Below are positions 1 to 8,640 of a stretch of 61,851 nucleotides of DNA, one piece after another. Every line of letters begins with the position of its first letter. Position 1 is the stretch's first letter. Under the pieces are notes generated by a model. The model was not told the DNA's origin. It saw nothing but the letters and a program-made list of their open reading frames with translations, and ran no database searches. A program made the translations under genes and the position numbers. Source of the stretch: Microbacterium sp. (lineage in GTDB: Bacteria; Actinomycetota; Actinomycetes; Actinomycetales; Microbacteriaceae); contig NZ_JAPLAI010000040.1 of NCBI RefSeq assembly GCF_026393345.1, positions 1-61,851 on the forward strand, in the 5' to 3' direction.

Positions 1-693
1 ATCCGCTTCGGCTACATCGAGGCCCCCGAGGGCGTCGACGTCATCCTCATCGCCCCGAAGGCCCCCGGACACACGGTGCGTCGCGAGTTCGTCGCCGGCC
101 GCGGCATCCCGGACATCATCGCCGTCGAGCGCGACGCATCCGGCACCGCCTGGGCGACCGCGCTCGCCTACGCGAAGGCCATCGGCGGCACCCGCGCTGG
201 CGTCATCAAGACGACCTTCACCGAAGAGACCGAGACCGACCTGTTCGGTGAGCAGGCCGTGCTCTGCGGCGGTGTCTCGCAGCTCGTCCAGTACGGCTTC
301 GAGACCCTGACCGAGGCCGGTTACCAGCCGCAGATCGCGTACTTCGAGGTGCTGCACGAGCTCAAGCTCATCGTGGACCTGATGTGGGAGGGCGGCATCG
401 CCAAGCAGCGCTGGAGTGTCTCCGACACCGCCGAGTACGGCGACTACGTCTCCGGCCCGCGCGTCATCGACCCGCACGTCAAGGAGAACATGAAGGGCGT
501 GCTCGCCGACATCCAGTCCGGTGCCTTCGCCGAGCGTTTCATCGGCGACCAGGACAACGGCGCCGTGGAGTTCCTCGCGCTGCGCGAGAAGGGTGCCCAG
601 CACCCGATCGAGCAGGTTGGCAAGGAGCTGCGCGCGCTGTTCGCCTGGAAGCAGCAGGACGAGGGCTACACCGAGGGCTCCGCGGCACGCTGA
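1..693 (+). CDS. ilvC: Ketol-acid reductoisomerase, 3' part
   Basis: The gene is open at the left edge of the window, so its N-terminal Rossmann part is missing. The enzyme isomerises and reduces acetohydroxy acids to dihydroxy acids in valine, leucine and isoleucine synthesis, using NADPH and Mg2+. The visible frame begins inside the cofactor domain and runs into the knotted C-terminal domain. Recognisable family segments are [30 protein letters not shown] with the metal-binding Asp and Glu, and [13 protein letters not shown]. The C-terminus ends in a natural TGA. A 15-bp hairpin follows at once, so ilvC is probably the last gene of its transcript. The other BCAA genes leuB and ilvE lie about 5 kb downstream. 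Identification is very secure. Confidence 0.97.
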   Translation: MRFGYIEAPEGVDVILIAPKAPGHTVRREFVAGRGIPDIIAVERDASGTAWATALAYAKAIGGTRAGVIKTTFTEETETDLFGEQAVLCGGVSQLVQYGFETLTEAGYQPQIAYFEVLHELKLIVDLMWEGGIAKQRWSVSDTAEYGDYVSGPRVIDPHVKENMKGVLADIQSGAFAERFIGDQDNGAVEFLALREKGAQHPIEQVGKELRALFAWKQQDEGYTEGSAAR

Positions 694-706
694 GTCGGAT
701 CGGTCA

Positions 707-741
707 CGACGGCGCCCGGGGGATCACCCCGGGCGCCGTCG
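707..741 (+). terminator. Strong hairpin after ilvC
   Basis: A perfect 15-bp inverted repeat (707-721 with 727-741, five-base loop GATCA) starts 13 nt after the ilvC stop. It is almost all G/C. No U-tract follows, so it is either a U-less actinobacterial terminator or an mRNA-stabilising structure. The next gene has its own -10 box just beyond it, which favours a terminator role. Confidence 0.65.
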
Positions 742-746
742 CCGAT

Positions 747-752
747 TAGTCT
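747..752 (+). promoter_or_regulatory. -10 box (TAGTCT), leaderless promoter
   Basis: TAGTCT lies 7 nt before the ATG at 760, with no Shine-Dalgarno sequence between them. The spacing matches the leaderless pattern seen at many other genes in this window. Confidence 0.5.
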
Positions 753-759
753 GGAAGCC

Positions 760-1314
760 ATGGCACGACGAGACGACGACGCCCTCTCCTGGGGGGACGA
801 CGACCCGACCCTCGATGTCGGCGACGACGGCGTCGAATGGGACGACGACCCGGCCGCGCCCGCCGCGCCCGCCCGTCCCGGTGTGGTCACCGCGCAGGTC
901 ACCGGTCCGGACGGCGTCACCCGCACGCGCGAGGTCGTGCACCCGTACACCGACGACCGGAAGCGCCCGCGGTCACAGCGATCGACCGCCGAGAACGCGG
1001 CCGAGGCCCCGACCGACGCCCCGCTCGGCAACGTGGCGCTGGTGTCCCTCGGTGTGCTCGGCGGCATCTACCTGCTCTTCGCGGTCGGCTGGTTCCTCGC
1101 GGGTTCCCGTCTTCAGGTGTGGGGCCTGCTGTTCCTCGACCCCGCCGGCTACATCGCGGCGTGGATCCTCGCGACGGTGGCCCCCGTGGCGTGGTTCGTC
1201 ACGGTGCTCGTCGTGGCACGCCGCCGGGCGGTGTGGCAGCGCGTGCTGCTCCTCGTTCTCGGGATGCTGATTCTCGTCCCCTGGCCCTTCCTCTCGACGG
1301 GAGTCGCGGTATGA
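760..1314 (+). CDS. Hypothetical membrane protein, acidic N-terminus
   Basis: I do not recognise a named family. The 184-aa product has a very acidic, disordered-looking N-terminus (residues 1-40, rich in Asp and Pro), then a hydrophilic stretch to about residue 85. Three hydrophobic segments follow, near residues 90-112, 118-150 and 160-180, so it is predicted to sit in the cytoplasmic membrane with a cytosolic N-terminal half. The start is set by the -10 box 7 nt upstream. Its stop overlaps the start of the next small membrane gene by 4 nt (ATGA), so the two are probably translated together and may act as a pair. No function can be assigned. Confidence 0.75.
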   Translation: MARRDDDALSWGDDDPTLDVGDDGVEWDDDPAAPAAPARPGVVTAQVTGPDGVTRTREVVHPYTDDRKRPRSQRSTAENAAEAPTDAPLGNVALVSLGVLGGIYLLFAVGWFLAGSRLQVWGLLFLDPAGYIAAWILATVAPVAWFVTVLVVARRRAVWQRVLLLVLGMLILVPWPFLSTGVAV

Positions 1315-1667
1315 GCGCGGACACGGCCAACGCCGCCTCGCGGACCACCGCCCTGCCCGGCTGGCTCATCGGGGTCGTCACCGGGTTCTTCGGCCTCTTC
1401 TTCGCGTACGCGATGTGGACCGCGGTCGCCTTCCTGCTCCAGCAGGCCGGGGGAGACGCGGGCCTCACCGGATACGGCTGGTTCGTGCTGCTGCTCCCGG
1501 TCGTCTTCCCGGTGATCGTGTGCGCCGCGGCCTTCATCCTGGGCCGTCGACGCCGCATCCTGCCGTTCGTGCTGGTGGAACTCACCGGCCTCGCGCTCGT
1601 CGCGGTGTTCTGGATCAACGTTTTTGCTCTGGCGGTCACATCCGCCGCAATTTACAACGCGGTGTGA
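1311..1667 (+). CDS. Hypothetical small membrane protein
   Basis: A 118-aa protein with three hydrophobic segments (about residues 17-42, 55-80 and 86-115) separated by short loops, one of them the basic stretch GRRRR. It overlaps the preceding membrane gene by 4 nt in the ATGA arrangement, so it was chosen by translational coupling rather than by its own ribosome binding site. The family is unknown to me. The next gene, serA, has a separate promoter-like box, so this pair probably forms its own short operon. Confidence 0.7.
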   Translation: MSADTANAASRTTALPGWLIGVVTGFFGLFFAYAMWTAVAFLLQQAGGDAGLTGYGWFVLLLPVVFPVIVCAAAFILGRRRRILPFVLVELTGLALVAVFWINVFALAVTSAAIYNAV

Positions 1668-1699
1668 CCGCTCCGACGGGGCGCGCGGCGCGTCCGCGA

Positions 1700-1705
1700 T
1701 AGGCT
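1700..1705 (+). promoter_or_regulatory. -10 box (TAGGCT) upstream of serA
   Basis: TAGGCT lies 92 nt before the serA start. It fits the actinobacterial TANNNT consensus, but no convincing -35 is visible. It would give a leader of about 85 nt containing a short hairpin (GTCTC/GAGAC). Confidence 0.35.
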
Positions 1706-1796
1706 GGCACTGGTCTCGCCGTCGGAGACGAGCGGACCGACCCCCATTCTGCATCCGCCCTGCGCGGACGCCTCGTGACGCCCGAAGGACCTTCTC

Positions 1797-3401
1797 GTGA
1801 GCAAGCCCGTCGTCCTCATTGCCGAAGAACTGTCTCCTGCCACGATCGACGCGCTCGGTCCTGACTTCGAGATCCGAACCGTCGACGGCGCTGACCGCGC
1901 CGCGCTCCTCCCGGCGCTGGCCGAGGCCCACGCGGTCCTCATCCGGTCCGCGACGAAGATGGATGCGGAGGCGATCGCCGCGGCCCCTGTGCTGAAGGTC
2001 ATCGCCCGCGCCGGCGTCGGACTCGACAACGTCGACATCAAGTCGGCCACCACCGCCGGCGTCATGGTCGTGAACGCCCCGACCTCCAACATCATCTCCG
2101 CCGCGGAGCTGACCGTGGGCCACGTCCTGAGCCTCGCCCGGCACATCCCCGCCGCGCACGCGTCGCTCGCCGCCGGTGCGTGGAAGCGCAGCTCCTTCAC
2201 CGGGACCGAGCTGTTCGAGAAGACGATCGGCATCATCGGCCTCGGCCGGATCGGTGCCCTCATCGCCGCCCGCGTGCAGGGCTTCGGCATGCGCGTGATC
2301 GCGTACGACCCCTATGTCACGAGCGCCCGTGCGCAGCAGCTGGGCGTCGAGCTCGTCTCGCTCGACGAGCTGCTGGAGCAGAGTGACTTCGTCACCATCC
2401 ACATGCCGAAGACGCCGGAGACCACCGGGATGATCGGCATCGACCAGCTGCGTCGCATGAAGCGCACCGCCTACGTCATCAATGTCGCCCGCGGCGGCCT
2501 CATCGACGAGGACGCGCTGTACAAGGCGCTGACCACGCACGAGATCGCCGGCGCCGGCCTGGACGTCTTCACCAGCGAACCCCCCAAGGAGGGCGGCTCC
2601 GCGCAGCGCCTGCTCGACCTGCCGAACGTCGTCGTCACCCCGCACCTCGGCGCCTCGACCGAGGAAGCCCAGGAGAAGGCCGGGATCTCCGTCGCCAAGT
2701 CCGTCAAGCTCGCCCTCGAGGGCGACCTCGTCCCGGATGCGGTCAACGTCGCCGGCGGCGTCATCGACCCGTTCGTCCGCCCCGGCATCGCGCTCGTCGA
2801 GGCGCTCGGCCAGTTCTTCAGCGGGCTGGCCTCCAGCGCGCTCACCAGCCTCGACATCGAGGTGCGCGGTGAGCTGGCCGCCTACGACGTGAGCGTGTAC
2901 CGCCTCGCCGCGCTGAAGGGGATCTTCAGCCGCATCGTCAGCGAGAGCGTCTCGTACGTCAACGCACCGCTGTTCGCCGAGCAGCGCGGCGTCGAGGCGC
3001 GCCTGATCGTCGAGGCCGAGAGCCCGCTGTACCGCAACATCACGATCCTCCGCGGCACACTCGCAGACGGCTCCGTGCTCGAGGTGGCGGGCACCCTGGC
3101 CGGCACCCGCATGGTGCCCAAGGTCGTCGGCATCAATGGCTACGAGATCGAGGTGCCGATCGAACAGCACCACATCGTCATGCGCTACGCCGACCGCCCC
3201 GGGATCGTCGCGATCTACGGCCAGGAGCTGGGCGCCGCGAAGATCAACATCGAAGGCCTGCAGGTCGCCGCCCCCGACGCCACCGGCCGGGCGCTGTCGG
3301 TTCTGACCGTCGACTCGCCGGTCTCGGACGACCTCCTCGCCGCGATGCGTGACGCCGTCGGCGCCGACCTGTTCCGGCAGATCGAGATCACCGAGGCGTG
3401 A
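1797..3401 (+). CDS. serA: D-3-phosphoglycerate dehydrogenase
   Basis: Catalyses NAD-dependent oxidation of 3-phosphoglycerate to 3-phosphohydroxypyruvate, the first step of serine synthesis. The 534-aa length is that of the long SerA type of actinobacteria: catalytic/NAD domains (to about residue 310), an intervening allosteric substrate-binding domain (about 320-450) and a C-terminal ACT domain (about 455-534) that binds serine. GLGRIG at the dinucleotide fold, NVARGGLIDEDAL with the catalytic Arg, DVFTSEPP with the Glu and TPHLGASTEEAQ with the His are all visible. GTG at 1797 is preceded by GAAGGA and gives the expected N-terminus. Feedback control by serine through the ACT domain is known for the family. 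The last 33 bp are repeated imperfectly just after the stop codon. Confidence 0.97.
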   Translation: MSKPVVLIAEELSPATIDALGPDFEIRTVDGADRAALLPALAEAHAVLIRSATKMDAEAIAAAPVLKVIARAGVGLDNVDIKSATTAGVMVVNAPTSNIISAAELTVGHVLSLARHIPAAHASLAAGAWKRSSFTGTELFEKTIGIIGLGRIGALIAARVQGFGMRVIAYDPYVTSARAQQLGVELVSLDELLEQSDFVTIHMPKTPETTGMIGIDQLRRMKRTAYVINVARGGLIDEDALYKALTTHEIAGAGLDVFTSEPPKEGGSAQRLLDLPNVVVTPHLGASTEEAQEKAGISVAKSVKLALEGDLVPDAVNVAGGVIDPFVRPGIALVEALGQFFSGLASSALTSLDIEVRGELAAYDVSVYRLAALKGIFSRIVSESVSYVNAPLFAEQRGVEARLIVEAESPLYRNITILRGTLADGSVLEVAGTLAGTRMVPKVVGINGYEIEVPIEQHHIVMRYADRPGIVAIYGQELGAAKINIEGLQVAAPDATGRALSVLTVDSPVSDDLLAAMRDAVGADLFRQIEITEA

Positions 3402-3436
3402 GTCTGTTCGGTCGGATCGAGATCACCGAATCCTGA
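3369..3436 (+). repeat. Imperfect duplication of the serA 3' end
   Basis: The last 33 bp of serA (3369-3401, ending TGA) recur at 3404-3436 with 27 of 33 bases identical and again end in TGA. The copies would encode LFRQIEITEA and LFGRIEITES. The second copy begins 2 nt after the first stop and is not translated in the serA frame. Confidence 0.75.
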
Positions 3437-3445
3437 GCCGACGGC

Positions 3446-3991
3446 TCACGCGCGGGTCGAGCGTTCGACCAGCGCGATGAGCGCGTCCATCGCCGGGCCC
3501 GAGGGAACGGGCCCGGCGGCGGCATCATGCTGCTGTTGGTAGTTCGCGTAGAGCCCATCACCGACCAGCAGGACGAGATCCAGGGCTGCAGCGTCCGCGG
3601 TGTGCGGGCGAAGTGCATCCGCCCAACTCTCCCGGGTGTCCCGCAGTGCATCGCGCGCGGTCGTGTTCCCGCTTTGCGCGATGCGCGAGGTGGCGACGAT
3701 GACGCGGTCCAGTGGATCGCCCGCGACGGCTGAGGTTCGCAGGAAGTAGGCCACCGGGCCCTCGGGGGAGGCGGCCATCGCTGCGAGATCCGCATCCACG
3801 AGGGCCGCCAGGCGCTCGATGATGCCCTGTTCCAGCGCATCCTTCGACCCGAAGTGATAGAGCAGGCCGCCCTTGGAGACGCCGGCCGCACGTGCCGTGG
3901 CGTCCATGGTGGCGGCTCGGGCGCCCTCGTCGATGAGCAGGCGCTCGAACGCGTCGAGCACCTTCTCGCGGGCGTGCGGCGGACGGCTCAT
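3446..3991 (-). CDS. TetR-family transcriptional regulator
   Basis: A 181-aa regulator with the usual TetR layout: an N-terminal helix-turn-helix (about residues 8-55, with TMDATARAAGVSKGGLLYHF) and a variable ligand-binding C-terminal domain. It is divergent from an MFS drug exporter, with 65 nt between the two starts. A perfect TATACC-N8-GGTATA palindrome sits in that gap. The likely role is autorepression and repression of the exporter, released by an exported compound, as in the QacR/TetR model. The ATG is 7 nt from a TACGAT -10 box on the same strand, which suggests a leaderless mRNA. The ligand cannot be read from the sequence. Confidence 0.88.
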   Translation of the reverse strand: MSRPPHAREKVLDAFERLLIDEGARAATMDATARAAGVSKGGLLYHFGSKDALEQGIIERLAALVDADLAAMAASPEGPVAYFLRTSAVAGDPLDRVIVATSRIAQSGNTTARDALRDTRESWADALRPHTADAAALDLVLLVGDGLYANYQQQHDAAAGPVPSGPAMDALIALVERSTRA

Positions 3992-3998
3992 GGGTTGA

Positions 3999-4004
3999 AT
4001 CGTA
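3999..4004 (-). promoter_or_regulatory. -10 box (TACGAT) of the tetR gene
   Basis: Read on the minus strand, TACGAT precedes the tetR ATG by 7 nt with no Shine-Dalgarno, the leaderless arrangement. Confidence 0.45.
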
Positions 4005-4031
4005 TCGACGGGAGGGTCAGGGACCTGTTAC

Positions 4032-4051
4032 TATACCAGCTGGACGGTATA
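4032..4051 (+). promoter_or_regulatory. TetR-type operator palindrome
   Basis: TATACC (4032-4037) and GGTATA (4046-4051) are perfect inverted half-sites 8 nt apart, in the gap between the divergent tetR and MFS genes. The palindrome ends 5 nt before the MFS start and covers its probable -10 region (TACTAT 4029-4034 or TATATA 4048-4053). Binding here would block exporter transcription. Assignment to the adjacent regulator is inference from position. Confidence 0.7.
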
Positions 4052-4056
4052 TAAAC

Positions 4057-5592
4057 ATGACTCTGACAGAAGACATCCGCATTGCCGAGGCGAACGGCAC
4101 CCGCGCCGGTTGGCGGGGGTGGGCCGCACTCGTGGTGCTCATGCTCCCCGTGCTGCTCGTCTCGATCGACAACACGGTGCTCAGCTTCGCCCTGCCCGAA
4201 ATCGCCCTGTCGCTGCAGCCGACGAGCGCGCAGCAGCTCTGGCTGCTCGACATCTACCCGCTGGTCCTCGCAGGCCTCCTCGTGACCATGGGGACGCTCG
4301 GGGACCGCTTCGGCCGCCGCCGGATGCTGCTCATCGGGGCGACCGGCTTCGCCGTGGTCTCCGCGCTCGGTGCCTTCGCCCCGACCGCGGAACTGCTCAT
4401 CGCCGCGCGGGCACTCATGGGCGTGTTCGGCGCGATGCTGATGCCGGCGACCCTGTCACTGCTCCGCAGCATCTTCACCCAGCGCGCCCAGCGGCGGCTG
4501 GCCATCGCTGTATGGGCCTCGATGTTCTCCGCCGGTGCGGCGCTCGGACCCGTCGTGGGCGGCATCCTGCTCGAGCACTTCGCCTGGGGGTCAGTGTTCC
4601 TCCTCGCGGTTCCCGTGCTCGTCCCGCTGGTGGTACTGGCACCGCTCCTCGTTCCGGAGAGCCGCGACCCCGCGCCGGGCCGGGTCGATGCATGGGGAAT
4701 CGTGCTGTCGATGGGCGCCATGGTGCCGATCGTCTACGGCATCAAGGAGACTGCGGTGTCCGGACTGTCCACCACGGTGGCGCTCTCGGTCGCGGTGGGA
4801 CTCGGATGCGGTGCGCTGTTCGTCCGCCGTCAGCTGCGCTCAGACGCGCCGATGCTCGACATGCGCCTGTTCACCCGCGGCGCGTTCACCGGCGCGTTGC
4901 TCGTGAACCTTCTCAGCGTCGTCGCGCTGGTCGGCTTCATCTATTTCGTCGCCCAGCATCTGCAGCTCATCGTGGGCCTCGCACCGCTCCAGGCGGGCCT
5001 CACGCTCGTCCCCGGTCTGCTCGCCATGATCATCTCGGGTCTCGCGGTCGTGCCGATTGCGGCGCGAGTGAGCCCTGCCGTGGTCATCCCGGTCGCGCTC
5101 GCCTTCTCCGTGGTCGGCTACCTGCTGGTGACGCTCGTCGCCGTGGGCGGCGGTGTCGGCCTGCTGATGATCGCATTCGTCTCGCTCGGGCTCGGTATCG
5201 GCGCGGCCGAGACGGTCTCCAACGAGCTCATCCTCTCCTCCGCACCGCCCGCCAAGGCCGGAGCGGCCAGCGCCGTGTCTGAAACCGCGTACGAGCTCGG
5301 TGCGGTGCTCGGCACCGCCGTGCTCGGCGGCATCCTCACTGCCCTGTACCGGACCGGCCTCGTTGTGCCTGCTGGCATCGACGCAGAGACCGCCGCGAGC
5401 GCGCGCGAGACGCTGGCCGGAGCGGTCGCCGCATCCGATGCGCTCGGTACAGCTGGTGACGGACTCCGGGAGGCGGCCGCGGCCGCGTTCGACGGCGGAG
5501 TCGTCGTCACCTCGCTCATCGGAGCGGCGCTCGTCGTCGTGGCGGCGGTGATCGCGGCCACTACGCTGAGAAGGTCCCGTAACGCGTCATAG
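4057..5592 (+). CDS. MFS multidrug transporter, DHA2 (14-TM) type
   Basis: A 511-aa proton-coupled exporter of the DHA2 group, to which QacA and SmvA belong. The length and hydrophobic pattern fit 14 transmembrane segments. [15 protein letters not shown] in the first helix is typical of the group. GDRFGRRR between helices 2 and 3 is MFS motif A, and [13 protein letters not shown] falls in the region of motif C. The start has no Shine-Dalgarno and sits just behind the TetR operator, so translation may be leaderless. Divergence from the TetR gene points to substrate-induced efflux, probably of quaternary ammonium compounds, dyes or antibiotics; the substrate is inference. leuB follows 44 nt later with its own strong ribosome binding site. 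Confidence 0.9.
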   Translation: MTLTEDIRIAEANGTRAGWRGWAALVVLMLPVLLVSIDNTVLSFALPEIALSLQPTSAQQLWLLDIYPLVLAGLLVTMGTLGDRFGRRRMLLIGATGFAVVSALGAFAPTAELLIAARALMGVFGAMLMPATLSLLRSIFTQRAQRRLAIAVWASMFSAGAALGPVVGGILLEHFAWGSVFLLAVPVLVPLVVLAPLLVPESRDPAPGRVDAWGIVLSMGAMVPIVYGIKETAVSGLSTTVALSVAVGLGCGALFVRRQLRSDAPMLDMRLFTRGAFTGALLVNLLSVVALVGFIYFVAQHLQLIVGLAPLQAGLTLVPGLLAMIISGLAVVPIAARVSPAVVIPVALAFSVVGYLLVTLVAVGGGVGLLMIAFVSLGLGIGAAETVSNELILSSAPPAKAGAASAVSETAYELGAVLGTAVLGGILTALYRTGLVVPAGIDAETAASARETLAGAVAASDALGTAGDGLREAAAAAFDGGVVVTSLIGAALVVVAAVIAATTLRRSRNAS

Positions 5593-5636
5593 CGCGCCTC
5601 GTCGTCGCGTGTCGCGGAATCCGATCGAGGAGTGCA

Positions 5637-6689
5637 ATGTCGCGTGTCGTGAAGCTGGCCGTCATCCCCGGTGACGGTATCGGACCAGAAGTGGTCGCCG
5701 AAGCCGAGAAGGTCCTGGATGCGGCCACCGCGGCAACCGATGTCGTCTTCGACAAGACGCGGTTCTCGCTCGGCGCGGCCCGGTACCTGGAGACGGGCGA
5801 CACGCTCACGGACGACGATCTGGCGGCCATCCGCGCCCAGGATGCGATCCTGCTCGGCGCCGTCGGCGGCGTCCCCGGCGACCCGCGGCTGAAGGATGCG
5901 AACATCGAGCGCGGGCTGCTGCTGAAGCTGCGCTTCGAACTCGACCACTACGTGAACCTCCGCCCGTCGAAGCTGTACGAGGGGGCGTCCGGTCCGCTCG
6001 CCGACCCCGGCCAGATCGACTTCGTCGTCGTCCGCGAGGGCACCGAGGGGCCCTATGTCGGCAACGGCGGCTCCATCCGTCGCGGCACACCGCACGAGGT
6101 CGCCAACGAGACCTCGGTGAACACCGCTTACGGCATCGAGAGGGTCGTCCGCTACGCGTTCGCCCTCGCCGAGCGCCGACGGCACCGCCTCACGCTCGTG
6201 CACAAAACCAACGTGCTCGTCCATGCGGGGGGCATGTGGAAGCGGATCGTCGATGAGGTGGCCTCGGAGTACCCCGGGGTCGCCGTAGACTACCTGCACG
6301 TCGACGCGGCAACCATCTTCCTGGTCACGAACCCGGGCCGCTTCGATGTGATCGTCACCGACAACCTCTTCGGCGACATCCTGACGGACCTGGCCGGCGC
6401 CGTAACCGGTGGCATCGGTCTCGCCGCATCCGGCAACATCAACCCGGACGGCGCGTTCCCGTCGATGTTCGAGCCGGTGCACGGATCGGCCCCGGACATC
6501 GCAGGGCAGCAGAAGGCGGATCCCACCGCCGCGATCCTCTCGGTCGCGCTCCTGCTCGATCATCTCGGGCTGCGCGACGAAGCCCAGCGCGTCACCCGCG
6601 CGGTGGAGGAGGACATCGCCGGACGCGGTGACACCGCCCGCACCACTTCCCAGATCGGCGACGCGATCGCGGCGGCATTGCAGGCGTAG
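5637..6689 (+). CDS. leuB: 3-isopropylmalate dehydrogenase
   Basis: Oxidatively decarboxylates 3-isopropylmalate with NAD in leucine synthesis. The 350-aa length is normal. Visible family motifs are [11 protein letters not shown] at the N-terminus, the metal/substrate region [15 protein letters not shown], and [14 protein letters not shown] near the C-terminus, which contributes to NAD specificity. ATG at 5637 follows GAGGAG at good distance. ilvE, the next BCAA enzyme, begins 61 nt after the stop. leuCD lie 27 kb away, so the leucine pathway is split across the window. Confidence 0.97.
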   Translation: MSRVVKLAVIPGDGIGPEVVAEAEKVLDAATAATDVVFDKTRFSLGAARYLETGDTLTDDDLAAIRAQDAILLGAVGGVPGDPRLKDANIERGLLLKLRFELDHYVNLRPSKLYEGASGPLADPGQIDFVVVREGTEGPYVGNGGSIRRGTPHEVANETSVNTAYGIERVVRYAFALAERRRHRLTLVHKTNVLVHAGGMWKRIVDEVASEYPGVAVDYLHVDAATIFLVTNPGRFDVIVTDNLFGDILTDLAGAVTGGIGLAASGNINPDGAFPSMFEPVHGSAPDIAGQQKADPTAAILSVALLLDHLGLRDEAQRVTRAVEEDIAGRGDTARTTSQIGDAIAAALQA

Positions 6690-6750
6690 CCTGGAATCCG
6701 CCGCATCCACAGGCCCCGACAGCGCACCGCGCAGACTCAGTGAGACAGTC

Positions 6751-7867
6751 ATGACCCTTCTCGACATCGATCCCGACGCCGGCCTCGCCCCGCTCGCGTT
6801 CACCGTCACCCGCAACCTCGCCGCGAAGACGCCTGCCGCGCGCGAAGAGATCCTTCGGAACCCCGGGTTCGGGCAGCACTTCACCGACCACATGGTCGAC
6901 GTCTGCTGGTCCGTCGGTGGCGGGTGGCACCGGCCGCGCGTGCAGCCGTACGGTCCCATCTCGCTCGACCCGGCGGCCGCGGTGCTGCACTACGGGCAGG
7001 AGATCTTCGAGGGCATCAAGGCGCATCAAGGCATACCGGCACGCGGACGGCTCGATCCACACCTTCCGCCCCGACCAGAACGGCCGGCGGCTGCAGCGCT
7101 CCGCGCGTCGCCTTGCGCTGCCCGAGCTGCCGGTGTCGTACTTCATCCAGTCGATCCGCGAGCTGATCGCCGTCGACGGCGCCTGGGTGCCCGGTGGAGA
7201 TGACCAGTCGCTGTACCTGCGCCCGTTCATGTTCGCGAAGGAGGCGTTCCTCGGGGTGCGCCCCGCCCACAAGGTCGCGTACTACCTGATCGCGAGCCCC
7301 TCCGGTGCGTACTTCAAGGGCGGTGTGAACCCCGTCTCCATCTGGCTGAGCGAGGACTTCGCCCGCGCCGGCAAGGGCGGTACGGGCGCGGCCAAGACCG
7401 GTGGCAACTACGCCGCCAGCCTGCTGCCGCAGGCCGAGGCGTACGAGAACGAGTGCGACCAGGTGGTCTTCCTCGACCAGGACGGCAACGTCGAGGAGCT
7501 CGGCGGCATGAACATCGTGTTCGTCTACAAGGACGGCACGCTCGTCACGCCGCAGTCGGACTCCATCCTCGAGGGCATCACCCGTGAGTCGCTGCTGCAG
7601 CTCGCGCGGGATCGGGGCCACAAGATCGAGGGCCGGAACGTCTCCCTGCAGGAGTGGCGTGAGGGCGTGGCATCCGGTGACATCGTCGAGGTGTTCGCCT
7701 GCGGCACCGCCGCCGTGGTCACCCCGATCGGCGTGCTGAAGGGCAAGGACTTCTTCGACGAACAGCCCGCCGGCACGCTCGCGCTGTCGCTGCGCGAAGA
7801 GCTCACCGACATCCAGTACGGCCGTCGCGAAGACCGCCACAACTGGCTCGTGCGGCTGGACGCCTGA
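6751..7867 (+). pseudogene. ilvE: Branched-chain aminotransferase, frameshifted
   Basis: Class IV PLP aminotransferase that makes valine, leucine and isoleucine from their keto acids. The first frame (from ATG 6751) runs through YGQEIFEGIKA and then degenerates. The family sequence resumes one frame over with AYRHADGSIHTFRPDQ and continues to the stop at 7867. The break is a perfect 10-bp tandem duplication (7013-7032). Removing one copy restores a continuous 368-aa protein of normal length. As written, translation would end at 7203 after about 150 residues, before the PLP lysine region (KTGGNYAASLLPQ), so the product would be inactive. This is either a sequence error or a true loss giving BCAA dependence unless another transaminase substitutes. 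Confidence 0.93.
7013..7032 (+). repeat. 10-bp tandem duplication inside ilvE
   Basis: GCATCAAGGC occurs twice in direct succession (7013-7022 and 7023-7032) with no mismatch. It shifts the ilvE frame by +1. Confidence 0.97.
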
Positions 7868-7875
7868 GGCCGTCG

Positions 7876-8640
7876 ATGAGGATCGCACGCTTCAGTCACC
7901 AGGACGTCATCCGGTACGGCATCGTCGACGGTCGCGAGATCGTCGAGCTCGTCGGCGACCCGATGTACGCCGGATACGAGACGACGGGGGAGCGGATCCC
8001 GCTCGCGGACATCACCCTGCTCGCGCCGGTCATCCCGCGGTCGAAGATCGTCTGCGTCGGGAAGAACTACCACGACCACGCTGCGGAGATGGGCGGGGAG
8101 GCGCCGGTGGAGCCGCTGCTGTTCCTGAAGCCCAACACCGCCGTCATCGGCCCGAACGACGCGATCGTGCGCCCCACCCAGTCCGAGCGGACCGATTTCG
8201 AGGGCGAGCTCGCCGTCGTCATCGGGAAGATCGCGAAGAACGTGCCGGTTGAACGCGCGCTCGACTATGTCTTCGGCTACACGATCGGCAACGACGTCAC
8301 GGCCCGCGACCTGCAGAAATCCGATGGGCAGTGGTCGCGCGCCAAGGGGTTCGACACCTTCTGCCCGCTGGGCCCGGCCATCGAGACCGAGTTCGACGCC
8401 GCATCCGCCCGCCTCACCACCCGCCTGAACGGCGAGGTGAAGCAGGAGGCGCCGCTCTCGGACATGATCCATTCGGTCGCCGACATCATCGCCTACGCCT
8501 CTGCCGCGTTCACGCTGCTCCCGGGCGACGTCCTCCTCACCGGCACGCCCGCCGGGGTCGGCCCGTTCCAGGCCGGTGACGAGATCGAAGTCGAGATCAC
8601 CGGCCTCGGGATTCTGCGGAGCACTGCCCGCAATGCCTGA
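7876..8640 (+). CDS. Fumarylacetoacetate hydrolase family protein
   Basis: A 254-aa member of the FAH/HpcE family, metal-dependent enzymes that hydrolyse or decarboxylate beta-diketo or oxo acids. A short N-terminal domain (about residues 1-55) precedes the catalytic beta-roll. The metal-site carboxylates are present: DFEGELAVVIG supplies the two Glu, and GYTIGNDVTARDLQ the Asp. KIVCVGKNYHDHA marks the start of the catalytic domain. It begins 8 nt after the ilvE stop and its own stop overlaps the next MFS gene by 8 nt, so it looks like part of a co-transcribed group. Substrate is unknown; acylpyruvate or oxaloacetate-like acids are the common ones in this subfamily. Confidence 0.9.
   Translation: MRIARFSHQDVIRYGIVDGREIVELVGDPMYAGYETTGERIPLADITLLAPVIPRSKIVCVGKNYHDHAAEMGGEAPVEPLLFLKPNTAVIGPNDAIVRPTQSERTDFEGELAVVIGKIAKNVPVERALDYVFGYTIGNDVTARDLQKSDGQWSRAKGFDTFCPLGPAIETEFDAASARLTTRLNGEVKQEAPLSDMIHSVADIIAYASAAFTLLPGDVLLTGTPAGVGPFQAGDEIEVEITGLGILRSTARNA

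Noticed and set aside
7003..7203. Programmed frameshift in ilvE
   Set aside because: There is no slippery heptamer or stimulatory structure; a perfect 10-bp duplication explains the shift fully, and intact relatives have one frame.
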